DNA from: JACRDG01 sp963760985
GTDB lineage: Bacteria; Desulfobacterota; Desulfomonilia; Desulfomonilales; Desulfomonilaceae
DNA: 64,000 nt
Assembly (NCBI GenBank): GCA_963760985.1
Contig: CAVXFM010000005.1
Span: 124,001 to 188,000, forward strand
Direction of reading: 5' to 3'
The translations under genes and the position numbers were made by a program. Positions 19,120-29,908 of this stretch are shown piece by piece (the stretch's first letter is position 1; the number at the start of each line of letters is the position of its first letter). The notes under the pieces were generated by a model. It saw only the letters and a list, made by a program, of their open reading frames with translations, ran no database searches and was not told where the DNA came from.

Positions 19120-22100
19120 TCATTTCGTTGATACTACTTTGGTGTCCACTGGAGCAGGTGCGGAAATCCTTAACAGATTCTGTCGGGCTTTCTGAAGCAA
19201 CACCCAGAGCACCGGGGTGAAGAAGATCCCGAGAACCGTGACCCCGAGCATGCCTCCCACCACAGCGGTTCCCAGCGCCTGACGGCTCGCTGCTCCCGCT
19301 CCGGTGGCGATGGCCAGAGGCAGCACCCCGAACACAAAGGCAAAAGAGGTCATCAGGATCGGTCGAAGCCGGATCCTCGAGCCTTCTATTGCCGACACGG
19401 TCGGGCTCTTGCCTTGCGCCAGACGTTGGCGGGCAAACTCCACGATGAGAATGGCGTTCTTGGCGGCCAGGCCCACAAGGAGGACCAGTCCCACTTGTGT
19501 GTACAAGTTGTTGTCCAAATGCCTCGCCATGAGCGCGATGACCGCACCGAGCACACCGAGAGGCACCACGAGGATCACCGCGATGGGATCTATCCAGCTC
19601 TCGTATTGGGCTGCCAGGATCAGTACCACCACGAGCACGGCAAGACCGAGAACAAACGGCATCTGGCCGCTGACCTGTTTTTCCTGATAGGCCATGCCGG
19701 TCCATTCGAATCCCATCCCATAGGGAATCTTTTCCGCAGCGATTTTTTCCATGAGTTCCAGCGCCTTGCCCGAGCTGACTCCCGGTTTCCCCTCACCGAG
19801 CACTTTCGCGGAGGCATACATGTTGTACCGCTCTACTCTTTGCGGACCGAGCGATTCTTTTACTCGAACAAGCGTTCCGAGAGGGATCATCTGGCCGTCA
19901 CGATTCCTCACCTGAAGCCTGCCGATGTCCCGTGAGCGCATCCGAAACGGCGAGTCCGCTTGAACCAGCAACTGCCAGGTGCGACCGAATTTGTTGAAAT
20001 CATTTACATACGTAGACCCCAGGTAGGTCTGCATCGTGTCAAACACCGACTGGAGGGGAATGTGCAATTTGAGGGCCTTGACTCGGTCCACGTCTGCATA
20101 CAAGGTCGGTACTTGCGATCGGAAGGTCGCCATCACCTGACGCATCTCCGGCCGTTGCCTTGCCGCGTGAGCGACCTCGTTGGCTGCTTCTTCCAATTTG
20201 ACGAGTCCCTGGGAACCGCGATCTTGGACCTGCATTTCAAATCCGCTGGCAGACCCCACTCCGTGAATCGGCGGCATGGTAAACGGAAAGATAATCGCTT
20301 CTTGTATTCTGGATGCCTTGGCGTAGAATTCGCCCATGATTGCCTGAAGCGTGCGGCCAGCCGGCAGCCGCTCATCCCAGGATTTCAATTCAACGAATCC
20401 GCCTCCCACATTGGGTGCGTTGCCGTCAATGAGCGACCATCCAGGAACCAGGGTAAACGTGGTCACCCCCTCAATACTCTTGAGCATTTCACATATGCGA
20501 TCCATCACCGCTGTCGTGCGTTCCAGCGAAGCTCCATCAGGCAATTGTGCGTTTACGAGAATCAGGCCGTTGTCCTCATTGGGAAGGAATCCTGTGGGAA
20601 TGCGCACAAATCCCGCGTAAGTCGCGGCGACCAGCGCCAGAAACACCACTGTCGTAAGGGCCAAACGCCTTACACACAATCCCACTACCCGCGAATAGGT
20701 TCGCGTCAGCCAATCGAATCCCTGGTTGAATTTGCGAAACACCACGTTTTTCTTGCCCGTGTGGGGCCTCAGCAGCAACGCGCAAAGCGCGGGACTCAGT
20801 GTAAGGGCATTGATTGCGCTGAAAAGGGTCGTGAAGGCAATGGTCAGGGAGAACTGTTTGTACAGTTGCCCGGTGATCCCGCGAAGGAACGCTGCAGGTA
20901 CGAACACCGCCATGAGAACCAACGTGATGCCGATCACCGCTCCGGTGATCTGATTCATAGCCCTTATGGTGGCTTCTCGCGTGGGCAGCCCATGCTGCCG
21001 CATGTTCCTGTCCGCGTTTTCTACCACCACGATCGCGTCGTCGACCACGATGCCGATGGCCAAGACCATGCCGAACAAGGTGATCATGTTAATGGAAAAA
21101 CCCATCAGCGCCATTACCCCCAGAGTCCCGACAAGAGACACCGGGATAGTGGCGGCAGGTATCAAGGTGGCGCGCCAGTCCTGAAGAAAGACGAACACGA
21201 CCAGGAATACGAGGAGGAAAGCCTCCAGAAGAGTCACGAGCACTTCACGGATCGAAGCCCTCACAAATGCCGATGCATCGGTACACAGACCTGTAGTCGA
21301 GACCTTTGGGAAAGTCTTTCTTCAGCTCATCCATGGTGCGTTTGACCGAATCTGCAACGTCGAGCGCGTTGGCGCCGGGAGACTGGAAGACCACGATTGA
21401 TGCCGAAGGGGAGCCTCGCAAGAATGACATGGTGTCGTAGGTCCTGCCCCCAAGTTCTACCCGTGCCACGTCCTTGAGCCGAGTGATCCGGCCTCCCTCG
21501 GTTGCCTTCACGACAATATCTTCGAATTGCGCCACTTCAGTCAGCCGGCCGAGGGTATCCACGCTCAACTGTCTGTGCTGGCCCTGCTGGGCAGGCTGCT
21601 GCCCGATCTGTCCCGCGGCAACCTGCACGTTCTGCTGCTTGAGCGCGTCAACCACGTCGGTGGTTGTCAGACTGTTATGTTCGAGTCGAGTGGGATCGAG
21701 CCAGACGCGGATGCCGTAGTCTTTACTGGGGAAGATGAAAATGTCCCCGACCCCTTTAAGCCTTGCAAGGGAGTCCTTGATGCTTATGTTGGCATAATTC
21801 GCAAGATAGAGATCGTCGTACTGTTTGTTGGGAGAATACAGGCAAAACACGCCCACGAAACTGGTGGAAGTTTTCTTGGTGTTGACTCCCTGGCGCTGAA
21901 CTGTTTCGGGCAGTCTGGGCATGGCTCGCTGGACGCGGTTCTGGACGAGTATCGCGGCGGTATCCGCGTCGGTACCCAATTCGAACGTAACCTTGAGATT
22001 GTACGATCCGTCGCTTGTACACGTGCTGCTCATGTAGAGCATGTTTTCCACGCCATTCACTTCCTGCTCAATGGGAGCAGCCACCGTATCGGCCAGCACT

Positions 22101-22267
22101 TGCGGGTTCGCTCCGGGATAACTGGCAGACACCTGAACCACGGGCGGGGTAATTTCAGGGTACTGGGCAATGGGGAGCGAGATCAGCGCCACGCCTCCGG
22201 CCACGATGATCAATATGGAGATGACTGAAGCGAAAATAGGGCGATCGATGAAAAAGCGGCTCAGCAT
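19120..22267 (-). CDS. RND efflux pump inner-membrane subunit (AcrB-like), one frame break
   Basis: About 1048 residues after repair, the normal length for HAE1-family RND pumps. These are proton-driven trimers that expel drugs or hydrophobic compounds through an outer-membrane channel. The N-terminus reads MLSRFFIDRPIFASVISI, a hallmark of the family. Proton-relay residues appear in IGIVVDDAIVVVENADR. Large periplasmic loops and twelve helices are evident. The break is at about 21278-21284: YRSVY is followed in the next frame by DASAFVRASIREVL if one C of GTACC is removed. The gene starts 15 bases after the membrane-fusion gene. No outer-membrane channel gene follows, so it must borrow one, or use one elsewhere. 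Confidence 0.9.
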
Positions 22268-22281
22268 AATGGGCGCCTCTG

Positions 22282-23460
22282 TCAGTTCTGTGAACGAGAT
22301 GCGGTCCCGGACAGAATGCGCGAGGACTGCGCGGTCACCTGAATCGGCGAGACCTTCGCTCCCGGTCGAGCTTTCTGTATCCCGTTAATGATCACACGAT
22401 CTTCGAGGGTAAGACCGTCCTCTATGACCCGCATATCGTCTACGAGTTCTCCTGTGCGAACCTTTCGTAGTTCCACGATGTTCTCCGCATTGCAAAGCAG
22501 CACGTGCTTTCCTCCCTGATCGGTCAGGATCGCTGTATCGGGGACGAGCAGGCGGGTTTGCGTCTCCAACGGAACTCTCACTCGAGCGAACATCCCCGGA
22601 TAGAGGATGCCGTCAGGGTTCGAAAATATGGCACGTGCCTGAATGGTCCCCGTGGAAGGATCCACCTTGATGTCCGTGTAATCGAACGCTCCGGTACGTG
22701 GGAAACCGGTTTCATCCGAAAGCCCCATGTACACCGAAGTCTCGGATTTCCGCTGTTCGGAGTTGCTGTTTTGCTTCAGCGCTTTCCGTGTCAGTTTGAG
22801 CAGATCCGTTTCACTCATGTTGAAATACACATAGAGCTGTCCGTCAGACATCACGTGAGCGAGCAAGGTGTTCTCTGCCGTGCCCACCAGATTGCCGACA
22901 TCCACGAGATTCCGGCTCACACGGCCGTTTATCGGTGATCTCACATGGGCGTACTCGAGATCGAGTCTTGCGGTCTCCAGGTTGGCAACCGCCTGTTCGA
23001 CTTCTGCAGCGGCCATGTCGCGGGCTGATTTCACGTCGTCCAGCTTGAGCCCAGCAACCACCTCTTTGTTGGCCAGAGGAGCGTATTTCTCAAGTTCAAT
23101 CTCCTTGATGCGAAGCGCCGCCCTCCTGGACTTCAAGGCTGCCTTGGCTTGTTCGACTTTCCGCTGAAAGGGCCTCGGGTCGATGATGAAGAGCACGTCG
23201 CCGGCTTTCACTTTGGCTCGGGGCTCGAAGAGCATGGATTCAAGGTACCCCCCAACACGGGCTCGAATCTCCACCGACGAGATAGCTGCGGTGGTGCCTG
23301 TATATTCCAGGAACGTGGTCACCTCCTTCTGTGTGGGGGGACTCTGCGTGACCTCGGGCGGGGGTGGGGCAGGTGGGGGAGGTGGACCTCCGCAACCGCA
23401 GAGTGCGAAGCAGAGCACAACGATTACGTTGGTTAAGAAGAATCGTATCCGGTTGTTCAT
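22282..23460 (-). CDS. RND efflux membrane fusion lipoprotein (AcrA-like)
   Basis: A 392-residue periplasmic adaptor. From ATG 23460 the signal ends in the lipobox FALCGC, with C23 as the lipid anchor. A Pro-rich linker is followed by a lipoyl half (VEIRARVGGYLES), an alpha-hairpin (AKAALKSRRAALRIKEIELEKY), the second lipoyl half (YAHVRSPINGRVSRN), then beta-barrel and membrane-proximal domains. In-frame upstream ATGs (23478 and further) exist, but MNNRIRFFL gives the cleanest lipoprotein signal. It sits between TetR and the pump, in operon order. Confidence 0.88.
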   Translation of the reverse strand: MNNRIRFFLTNVIVVLCFALCGCGGPPPPPAPPPPEVTQSPPTQKEVTTFLEYTGTTAAISSVEIRARVGGYLESMLFEPRAKVKAGDVLFIIDPRPFQRKVEQAKAALKSRRAALRIKEIELEKYAPLANKEVVAGLKLDDVKSARDMAAAEVEQAVANLETARLDLEYAHVRSPINGRVSRNLVDVGNLVGTAENTLLAHVMSDGQLYVYFNMSETDLLKLTRKALKQNSNSEQRKSETSVYMGLSDETGFPRTGAFDYTDIKVDPSTGTIQARAIFSNPDGILYPGMFARVRVPLETQTRLLVPDTAILTDQGGKHVLLCNAENIVELRKVRTGELVDDMRVIEDGLTLEDRVIINGIQKARPGAKVSPIQVTAQSSRILSGTASRSQN

Positions 23461-23585
23461 AGGTACATCTCGGTTCATGGGAAACGTTCCGGTCGTCTTG
23501 TTTCTTTCTTTAATCGAGAGCGGAGCGAACCGCGGCCAGGCGGAACTCGAGGAAGCGGTGTGCGGCTCCTTTGCAACTTGGGTCG

Positions 23586-24305
23586 TCAACGTTTGACAGA
23601 GCAGAGGTACGATTCGAGCGTTGCACGAGGCATCCCGAACAATGCGCGGACTTGCTCCAGAACCACGTGTCGGATCTTCTCAAGCTCCTCGGCGCTGTAC
23701 CCTTCCCACGTCATAGACCGGCCGATCTCTGCACGCGCGAGATGAAAGATGAGCACTTGCCCTGAAACCGCGTATGCTCTCAGCTTGGTCTCAGCGTCGT
23801 CGGTTCCGAGGTTCAGCATGGCAGAGATCACCGCGGACAGACATCGATGAAATGGCCCCATAACTCCGTCGTACAGAATGTCGAAGGCTTCAGAGGGTTC
23901 GATCTGCTCGCGCATGAATATGCCCATCCATTTCTTGGCCTCCTGGCCTCCAAGCGCGTGCTCCATGATATGGTCCAACAGCTCGCAAAGAAGCAGAAAG
24001 CATGCTTCTTTGCCTGGATTTGTTGGAGAGAGACTCTCTTCGATCTTGGAGAGGATAGGTCTCGCCCAGGTCCCCACCGTGCCTACGATGTGGCGCGCAA
24101 CCGCTAAATAGAGTCCTTCCTTGCCTCCAAAATGGTATTGGATGGCAGCCAAGTTGACTTTTGCGCGATTCGCCAGGGTTCTCGTGCTCACCCCATCGAA
24201 ACTGTACCGGGCGAACAGCTCGACCCCTGCTTCAATGAGGCGGTTTTTCGACTCTGCTGCGGATGGACTCTTGCGCGCATGATCTGTCGATTCTTTGAGC
24301 AGCAT
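23586..24305 (-). CDS. TetR-family regulator of the efflux operon (CecR-like C-terminus)
   Basis: A 239-residue repressor. The N-terminal HTH (residues about 18-65) reads LIEAGVELFARYSFDGVSTRTLANRAKVNLAAI, split here as the helices LIEAGVELFA and TRTLANRAKVNLAA, and ends YHFGGKEGLYLAV, a classic TetR signature. The C-terminal ligand domain resembles the DUF1956/CecR type (LLLCELLDHIMEHAL). It is the first gene of the tetR-MFP-RND operon, and its own promoter contains a 16-base dyad in the spacer, so autoregulation of the whole operon is likely. The inducer is unknown. Confidence 0.85.
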   Translation of the reverse strand: MLLKESTDHARKSPSAAESKNRLIEAGVELFARYSFDGVSTRTLANRAKVNLAAIQYHFGGKEGLYLAVARHIVGTVGTWARPILSKIEESLSPTNPGKEACFLLLCELLDHIMEHALGGQEAKKWMGIFMREQIEPSEAFDILYDGVMGPFHRCLSAVISAMLNLGTDDAETKLRAYAVSGQVLIFHLARAEIGRSMTWEGYSAEELEKIRHVVLEQVRALFGMPRATLESYLCSVKR

Positions 24306-24334
24306 GTGGAAATCCTCGTCAATGTGCTGGATGG

Positions 24335-24363
24335 GTTGTAATTCAAACGATTGAATCAGTCAA
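24335..24363 (-). promoter_or_regulatory. tetR promoter with operator dyad in the spacer
   Basis: Reading the minus strand: TTGACT (24358-24363), exactly 17 bases, then TACAAC (24335-24340). The spacer contains the perfect dyad ATTCAA-tcgt-TTGAAT (24341-24356). The predicted transcript start is about 22 bases upstream of the tetR ATG at 24305. A repressor dimer here would block RNA polymerase, as in other self-regulated TetR efflux operons. Direct sequence observation; binding is inferred. Confidence 0.7.
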
Positions 24364-24721
24364 GTGTTTAATTCTCACTGCAGCACGCCACGCCCGAACG
24401 CCTCGTAATGCGCCATCAAGCACGCAATGATTGATTGTGGGCTGTGGAGGAGTTATACCAGATGCAGAGGTCTGCTCTCATTCAGCTCAATCATCGATAG
24501 GTGACGACAATCCGCGGGCAAAGGCACAGAGACATGGCCGACAGATTTTCATGAAAACACCACATACTGTGGTGATCGCAAGGCCGCTGCCTCACCATCA
24601 CGCAAGGCGAGCGACATTGGTTCCTCAGATGATGGGCGAGAATATGGGGCCGCCTTGAGCATAGGTAGGCACGGTCAAGCCCGAGCAGGACTGCTTCGGC
24701 TCGCGAGCGTAAGGGACTCTG
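24364..24721. other. Intergenic, no gene seen
   Basis: This lies between the tetR promoter and the 3' end of the macro-domain gene. Short plus-strand frames (24431-24658 and others) have no recognisable feature. No terminator hairpin with a T-run stands out. Confidence 0.35.
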
Positions 24722-25244
24722 TCAGACGCTCTTTCTCAATTGTCTCGTGTATGTTTCAAGATCGCGCTTGGAGAAGAGACAGAAAATCACGTGCTCGATA
24801 TCAGGGAATTCCTCGAGCTGTTCCACGGTAGTGGTCACGGCGATCTTGCTCGCGTCGTCGATGGGATAGCCGTACGCTCCGGTGCTGATCGACGGAAAGG
24901 CAAGGGATCGAAGCCGATTCTCGTGCGCCACCTCAAGGCATCTCCGGTAGCAACTTGCCAAGAGTCTCGGCTCGCCTGACACTCCTCCGCGATAGATCGG
25001 CCCTACCGTGTGGATCACGTGGCGCGCCTTGAGCCTATACCCGCCGCGTGATTTTTGCATCTCCGGTTTCGCATCCGCCCAGTGTACGGCATTCCGCAAC
25101 CAGTTCCGTGCCGGCCGCGCGGTGGATGGCTCCATCGACGCCGCCTCCACCGAGAAGCGCATTGTTCGCGGCATTCACGATCGCATCCACGTCCAAGGCT
25201 GTGATGTCACCCTGAACCAACGTGATCTTTTCCTTCATGGTCAA
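24722..25244 (-). CDS. Macro-domain protein (YmdB-like ADP-ribose hydrolase), one frame break
   Basis: About 173 residues after repair. The N-terminal part reads VQGDITALDVDAIVNAANN and GGGGVDGAIHRAAG, the ADP-ribose-binding core. After the break it reads RHVIHTVGPIYRGG and FPSISTGAYGYPI, the second conserved loop. Proteins of this size usually hydrolyse O-acetyl-ADP-ribose or remove mono-ADP-ribose from proteins. The frames meet at about 25040-25047, in GCGGCGGGTATAGG, where one surplus base separates AKIT from GYRLKARH. The gene lies downstream of lon, behind a hairpin. Confidence 0.8.
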
Positions 25245-25329
25245 CTCCAGGCTTGAGCAAGGGAAGAAGTATATCGCCCGCGCTTGCCGGGCCGGACCGC
25301 CGCGGCAATGTGGGGAGCAAGGGTGGGGA

Positions 25330-25349
25330 GGGGAGATTGTCTTCTCCCC
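25330..25349 (-). terminator. Hairpin downstream of lon
   Basis: GGGGAGA (25330-25336) pairs with TCTCCCC (25343-25349) around a six-base loop, between the lon stop and the macro-domain gene start. There is no T-run after it on the minus strand, so intrinsic termination is possible but unproven. Confidence 0.35.
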
Positions 25350-25401
25350 CCTTAGCTAGCCAGCAATAACACGTCGACGTGAAGACCGGGTGGCGGATGC
25401 C

Positions 25402-27813
25402 CTACTGCTTGAGGTGGAACGCTGATTCCATGGCCAGCGGCTCCTCGGTGAGCATGGCATCCTCAAGGCCTCCAAAGACGATTCCGAGCACCTCGTCCAT
25501 ATGTTCCACCGTCACGATCTCCATGCCTTTACGGATGCGAGAAGGCACCTCTTTGAGGTCTTTTTCGTTCTCCTGAGGGATGATTACCCTGGTGATCATT
25601 CCCCGTTTTGCGGCCAGGAGTTTCTCCTTGAGCCCGCCAATCGGGAGCACGCGTCCCCGGAGCGTAATCTCGCCGGTCATCGCGACATCGTTGGGGAACG
25701 GTTTCTTGGTCAGCGCGGAGACAATGGCCGCGGTCATGGTAATGCCTGCAGAGGGTCCATCCTTGGGAGTGGCTCCCTCGGGCACATGAATGTGAATGTC
25801 GATCTTGTTGTAAAAATCGGCTTTCAGGCCCAAACCCCATGCACGTGATCGCACGTAACTCATGGCTGCGCGCGCGGATTCCTGCATGACCTCACCGAGC
25901 TTGCCTGTCACGATGAGCTGGCCCGAGCCAGGCATGAGGGCAACCTCGACGATGAGCAATTCGCCGCCAACCTCGGTCCAAGCCAAGCCGGTGCCCACGC
26001 CCACTTTTTCTTTCTCTTCCTTGACTCCGTGGCGGAACTTGGGAACCCCGAGGAATTTCGGCACTTGCCGTGCGTCAATCTCGATGAAGGATTCGCCTTC
26101 ACCGCTGACAACCTTTCGCGCGACTTTGCGGCACACCTTGGAGATCTGTCGTTCCAAATTGCGGACTCCCGCTTCTCTCGTGAATTGCCGGACAATTCGC
26201 AGAATAGCGCTGCGCTTGAACGCGATCTGTGCTTCGGTGAGCCCGTTCGCGATCATCTGCTTCGGCGTAAGGAACCGCTGGGCAATGCGGAGTTTCTCCG
26301 GTTCCGTGTATCCGGCAAGACGGATTATTTCCATCCTGTCCTGGAGCGGCGCGGGAATCCCGTGAAGCGTATTGGCGGTGGTGATAAACATCACCTGGGA
26401 GAGGTCATAATCCACGTCCAGGTAGTGATCGTTGAACGTGTGGTTCTGTTCAGGGTCCAGCACTTCCAAGAGGGCGGCAGACGGATCGCCTCGGAAATCC
26501 ATGCTCATCTTGTCCACTTCATCGAGGAGCATGACCGGGTTGATCGTTTGCACCTTCTTCATGCTTTGAATAATTTTTCCGGGCATAGCACCGATATAGG
26601 TCCTGCGGTGGCCCCTGATTTCCGCTTCATCTCGCACGCCGCCGAGAGAGATGCGCACAAATTCCCTGCCCGTAGCTCGCGCCACGGATTTGGCCAGGGA
26701 CGTCTTGCCGACTCCCGGAGGGCCTACCAGGCACAAAATCGGGCCCTTGGTCTTTTGTACCAACTTCTGAACCGCAAGATACTCGATGATCCGTTCCTTG
26801 ACCTCTTTGAGGCCGTAATGATCTTCATCCAATATCCGCTGGGCCTCTCCGATGTTGAGGTCGGTCTCGGCCTCGTTGTTCCACGGCAGCATGAGAAACC
26901 AGTCCACATAATTGCGCACCACCGTCGCTTCCGCGGACATGGGAGACATGAATTTCAGCTTCTTGATCTCCTTGCGAACCTTGGCCTCCGCGTCAGGCGG
27001 AAGGCCTTTCTTGGTCAACTGCTCTTCCAGTTCGGCAAGTTCTGTCTTGAAGTCGTCCTTATCTCCCATCTCTTTCTGGATGGCACGCATCTGCTCGTTG
27101 AGGTAGGTACCTCCTTCTGGCTTTTCTCCATCTGTTTTTTGACACGATCACGGATCTTTTTCTCGATCTCTGCAATCTCGATCTCGCTCTGCATCAGTTC
27201 CAGAAGTTTCTCGATCCGCTCTTTGAGGGAAGTTCTTTCCAGGAGGTCTTGCTTGTCCTCCATCTTGAGGCTGAGCTGGCCGGCCACCGTATCAGCTAAC
27301 CGTGCGGGGTCGGTCATGGAGCGGACAGCCGTGACAAATTCCTGAGGGATCTTTTTATTGCACGCGAGGTAATTCTCAAACACCGTTTTGAGGCCACGGA
27401 CCAGTGCTTGCACCTCGACCTCTCTGCCCGCGTATCTCGTCCCGCAGAAGTCCTATTTCGACCTTGAAAAATTTGTCGTTGTCTACGAACCTCCTAATGC
27501 TCCCTCGACGCCTTCCTTCCACGAAAACCTTGATGGTGTTGTCCGGGAGCTTAAGCATTTGGATAATTTGGCCAATGGTTCCTATGGAGAAAATGTCTTC
27601 CTCTTGCGGGTTTGTCTGCTGAGCGCTCTTTTGAGAGGCCAGAAAAATCATTTTGTCGGTCTGCATCGCGGACTCAAGGGCCTTAATTGAGCGATCCCGG
27701 CCTACAAACAAAGGGACGACCATGTGGGGAAACACGACGATATCCCTCAGAGGAAGCAGCGGCAAACTGACAGTATTTTGGGAAGGAGCATCTTCCTTCT
27801 TCGCGAAAAACAT
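25402..27813 (-). CDS. lon: ATP-dependent protease Lon, two frame breaks
   Basis: About 803 residues after repair, typical for Lon, a soluble hexameric AAA+ serine protease. The N-domain begins SLPLLPLRDIVVFPHMVVPL. The AAA+ core has GPPGVGKTSLAKS (Walker A) and MLLDEVDKM. The protease domain has the catalytic PKDGPSAGI Ser and, downstream, the conserved Lys in the GGLKEKLLAA region. Break one, about 27421-27428: after LLRDEIRG the text resumes as EVEVQALVRGL. Break two, 27106-27111 at GGTACC: EKSQKE resumes as TYLNEQMRAIQKEMG. Two surplus bases at the second site restore the conserved wording. Lon being broken twice by tiny indels is far more likely a sequence error than a real loss. Confidence 0.9.
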
Positions 27814-27955
27814 CTCGAAGTCCTCGCAAAAGTGTCTTGGGAGCAGAGACCGATCCCGTTATTCGGGATCGGAACCCTGCTCGAAGGTTGTGGAATGTGT
27901 ACGGTTACAGAGGATAGATCCCCGGGTTATGTGTTCAGCAATAACGACGGCGGTC

Positions 27956-29209
27956 TCAGGAGGCGGATTCGGCTTCTTTCTCGAAAACCAGGATGCACTG
28001 CTCGTTCTTGTGAATGACGTCCTCGTTGACGATGACCTCCTGGAGACTCTTATATTCAGGCAGTTCATACATGACGTCAAGCATGGTCGCTTCGAGAATA
28101 GACCGTAAGCCCCTCGCTCCAGTCTTACGGCACAACGCTTCACTGGCCACTGCCCTGAGCGCCTCGTCGGTGAATCGCAGCTTCACGTGCTCGAAACTGA
28201 ACAGCTTCTTGTATTGTTTGACCAGAGCGTTCTTTGGTTCGAGCAGGATGCGCACGAGCGCCTCCTCATCCAATTCGTGGAGCGTGGCAATCACGGGAAG
28301 CCTTCCCACGAATTCCGGAATGAGGCCGTAATGGATGAGGTCTTCCGGCTGGCTGTTCTCCAGAATATTCTCATCCTCCAGGCTCTGCGGACCTCCGATC
28401 TGAGCGTTGAACCCCATGGACTTCATGTTCATGCGCTGATGGATCACCTTGTCCAGGCCCACAAAAGCTCCCCCGCAGATGAACAGGATATTGGTGGTAT
28501 CTACCTGAAGAAATTCCTGTTGGGGATGCTTGCGTCCGCCTTTGGGCGGGACGTTCGCCATGGTGCCTTCCACAATCTTCAGGAGCGCCTGTTGCACGCC
28601 TTCACCGGATACATCGCGGGTAATGCTCGGATTCTCGGTCTTGCGAGATATCTTGTCTATCTCATCAATGTACACGATACCCCGACACGCGCGAGAAATA
28701 TCGTAATCGGCATTCTGCAATAGCATCAAGATAATGTTTTCCACGTCCTCACCGACGTATCCCGCTTCAGTGAGGGTGGTGGCATCTGCAATGGCAAACG
28801 GCACATTGAGAATCCTGGCCAATGTCTGTGCGAGCAGGGTCTTACCTGAACCTGTCGGGCCGATGAGCAAAATGTTGCTCTTCTGCAGTTCCACTCCGTC
28901 CAGGTCCGGCTTGGATTCAATCCTCTTGTAGTGGTTATGCACCGCCACTGCGAGAATCTTCTTCGCTTGCTCCTGGCCTATCACATACTCATCGAGCGAC
29001 TTCTTGAGCTCAGCCGGAGTGGGTACCTTGGAACGGGCCCGTCCCATCTCTTCTTTTTCATATTCTTCGGCAATAATTTCATTGCACAGCTCGATACACT
29101 CGTCGCAAATATACACCGTGGGTCCTGCGATGAGCTTTCGCACCTCATCCTGACTCTTGCCACAAAAAGAACAGTAAAGTGATGAAAAATTGCCTTTTCT
29201 GCCCGCCAT
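27956..29209 (-). CDS. clpX: ClpX, ATP-binding unfoldase of ClpXP
   Basis: A complete 417-residue protein. The N-terminal zinc-binding domain has C13, C16, C35 and C38 (YCSFCGK; YICDEC). The AAA+ core has Walker A GPTGSGKT at 117-124 and Walker B IVYIDEIDKI near 180. It unfolds tagged substrates and feeds them to ClpP. AAGGAGG precedes the start. The order tig, clpP, clpX, lon is the classical bacterial arrangement; clpX follows clpP by 88 bases. No frame break here. Confidence 0.97.
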   Translation of the reverse strand: MAGRKGNFSSLYCSFCGKSQDEVRKLIAGPTVYICDECIELCNEIIAEEYEKEEMGRARSKVPTPAELKKSLDEYVIGQEQAKKILAVAVHNHYKRIESKPDLDGVELQKSNILLIGPTGSGKTLLAQTLARILNVPFAIADATTLTEAGYVGEDVENIILMLLQNADYDISRACRGIVYIDEIDKISRKTENPSITRDVSGEGVQQALLKIVEGTMANVPPKGGRKHPQQEFLQVDTTNILFICGGAFVGLDKVIHQRMNMKSMGFNAQIGGPQSLEDENILENSQPEDLIHYGLIPEFVGRLPVIATLHELDEEALVRILLEPKNALVKQYKKLFSFEHVKLRFTDEALRAVASEALCRKTGARGLRSILEATMLDVMYELPEYKSLQEVIVNEDVIHKNEQCILVFEKEAESAS

Positions 29210-29297
29210 GAATTCCTCCTTGGGGCTCGGTCTTCGCAGGCAGACCGCCTAATTCTGAATTCGCCTCAGGGGGCGTTGCCTCCTTCCGGCGATGGGT

Positions 29298-29903
29298 TTA
29301 GGGTTTGAGTGGGCTCACGGCTAGATCTCTCTTGGAAATCACCTTGTCCACGATGCCGTAAGTGGTAGCCTCTTCGCCGCTCATGAAATAGTCTCTATCC
29401 GTATCGGCCTCGATCCTTTCCAGAGGCTGGCCGCTGTGGTCCGCGAGAATGTGATTGAGTTCAGCCTTCATTCTCAGGATCTCTCTCGCGTGTATCTCGA
29501 TGTCAGTGGCCTGACCTTGGAAGCCTCCCATGGGTTGATGAATCAGAATCCTCGCGTGCGGTAACGCGAACCGCTTCCCTCTTGAGCCCGCAGCAAGGAG
29601 TAATGCGCCCATGCTCGCTGCCTGACCGATACAGATCGTCTGAACGTCAGGCTTAATGTACTGCATGGTGTCGTAAATGGCCAGACCCGACGTCACAATT
29701 CCCCCAGGGGAATTGATGTAAAAATTTATGTCTTTCTCGGGGTCCTCGCTTTCGAGGAACAGAAGCTGTGCGATGACCAGGTTGGCCACCATGTCATCAA
29801 TGGCGGTTCCAAGGAAGATGATCCTTTCCTTGAGCAATCTCGAGTAGATATCGTAAGCTCTTTCGCCACGGCTTGTTTGTTCAACGACCATTGGTACCAG
29901 CAT
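29298..29903 (-). CDS. clpP: ClpP protease subunit
   Basis: A complete 201-residue serine peptidase. The catalytic triad is visible as S97 (GQAASMGA), H122 (ILIHQPMGG) and D171 (TDRDYFM). The N-terminal MLVPMVVEQTSRGERAYDIYSRL includes the usual short propeptide and the axial-loop region. It starts only five bases after the trigger-factor stop, so translation is coupled. An alternative start at the second Met (29891) is possible. It partners ClpX downstream. Confidence 0.97.
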   Translation of the reverse strand: MLVPMVVEQTSRGERAYDIYSRLLKERIIFLGTAIDDMVANLVIAQLLFLESEDPEKDINFYINSPGGIVTSGLAIYDTMQYIKPDVQTICIGQAASMGALLLAAGSRGKRFALPHARILIHQPMGGFQGQATDIEIHAREILRMKAELNHILADHSGQPLERIEADTDRDYFMSGEEATTYGIVDKVISKRDLAVSPLKP

Positions 29904-29908
29904 TTCGG

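Noticed and set aside
19960..21345. 461-codon plus-strand frame opposite the RND pump
   Set aside because: Composition rich in His/Arg/Cys typical of antisense reading; the RND frame on the other strand is fully conserved.
26029..27345. 438-codon plus-strand frame opposite lon
   Set aside because: Antisense shadow; no start signal or domain.
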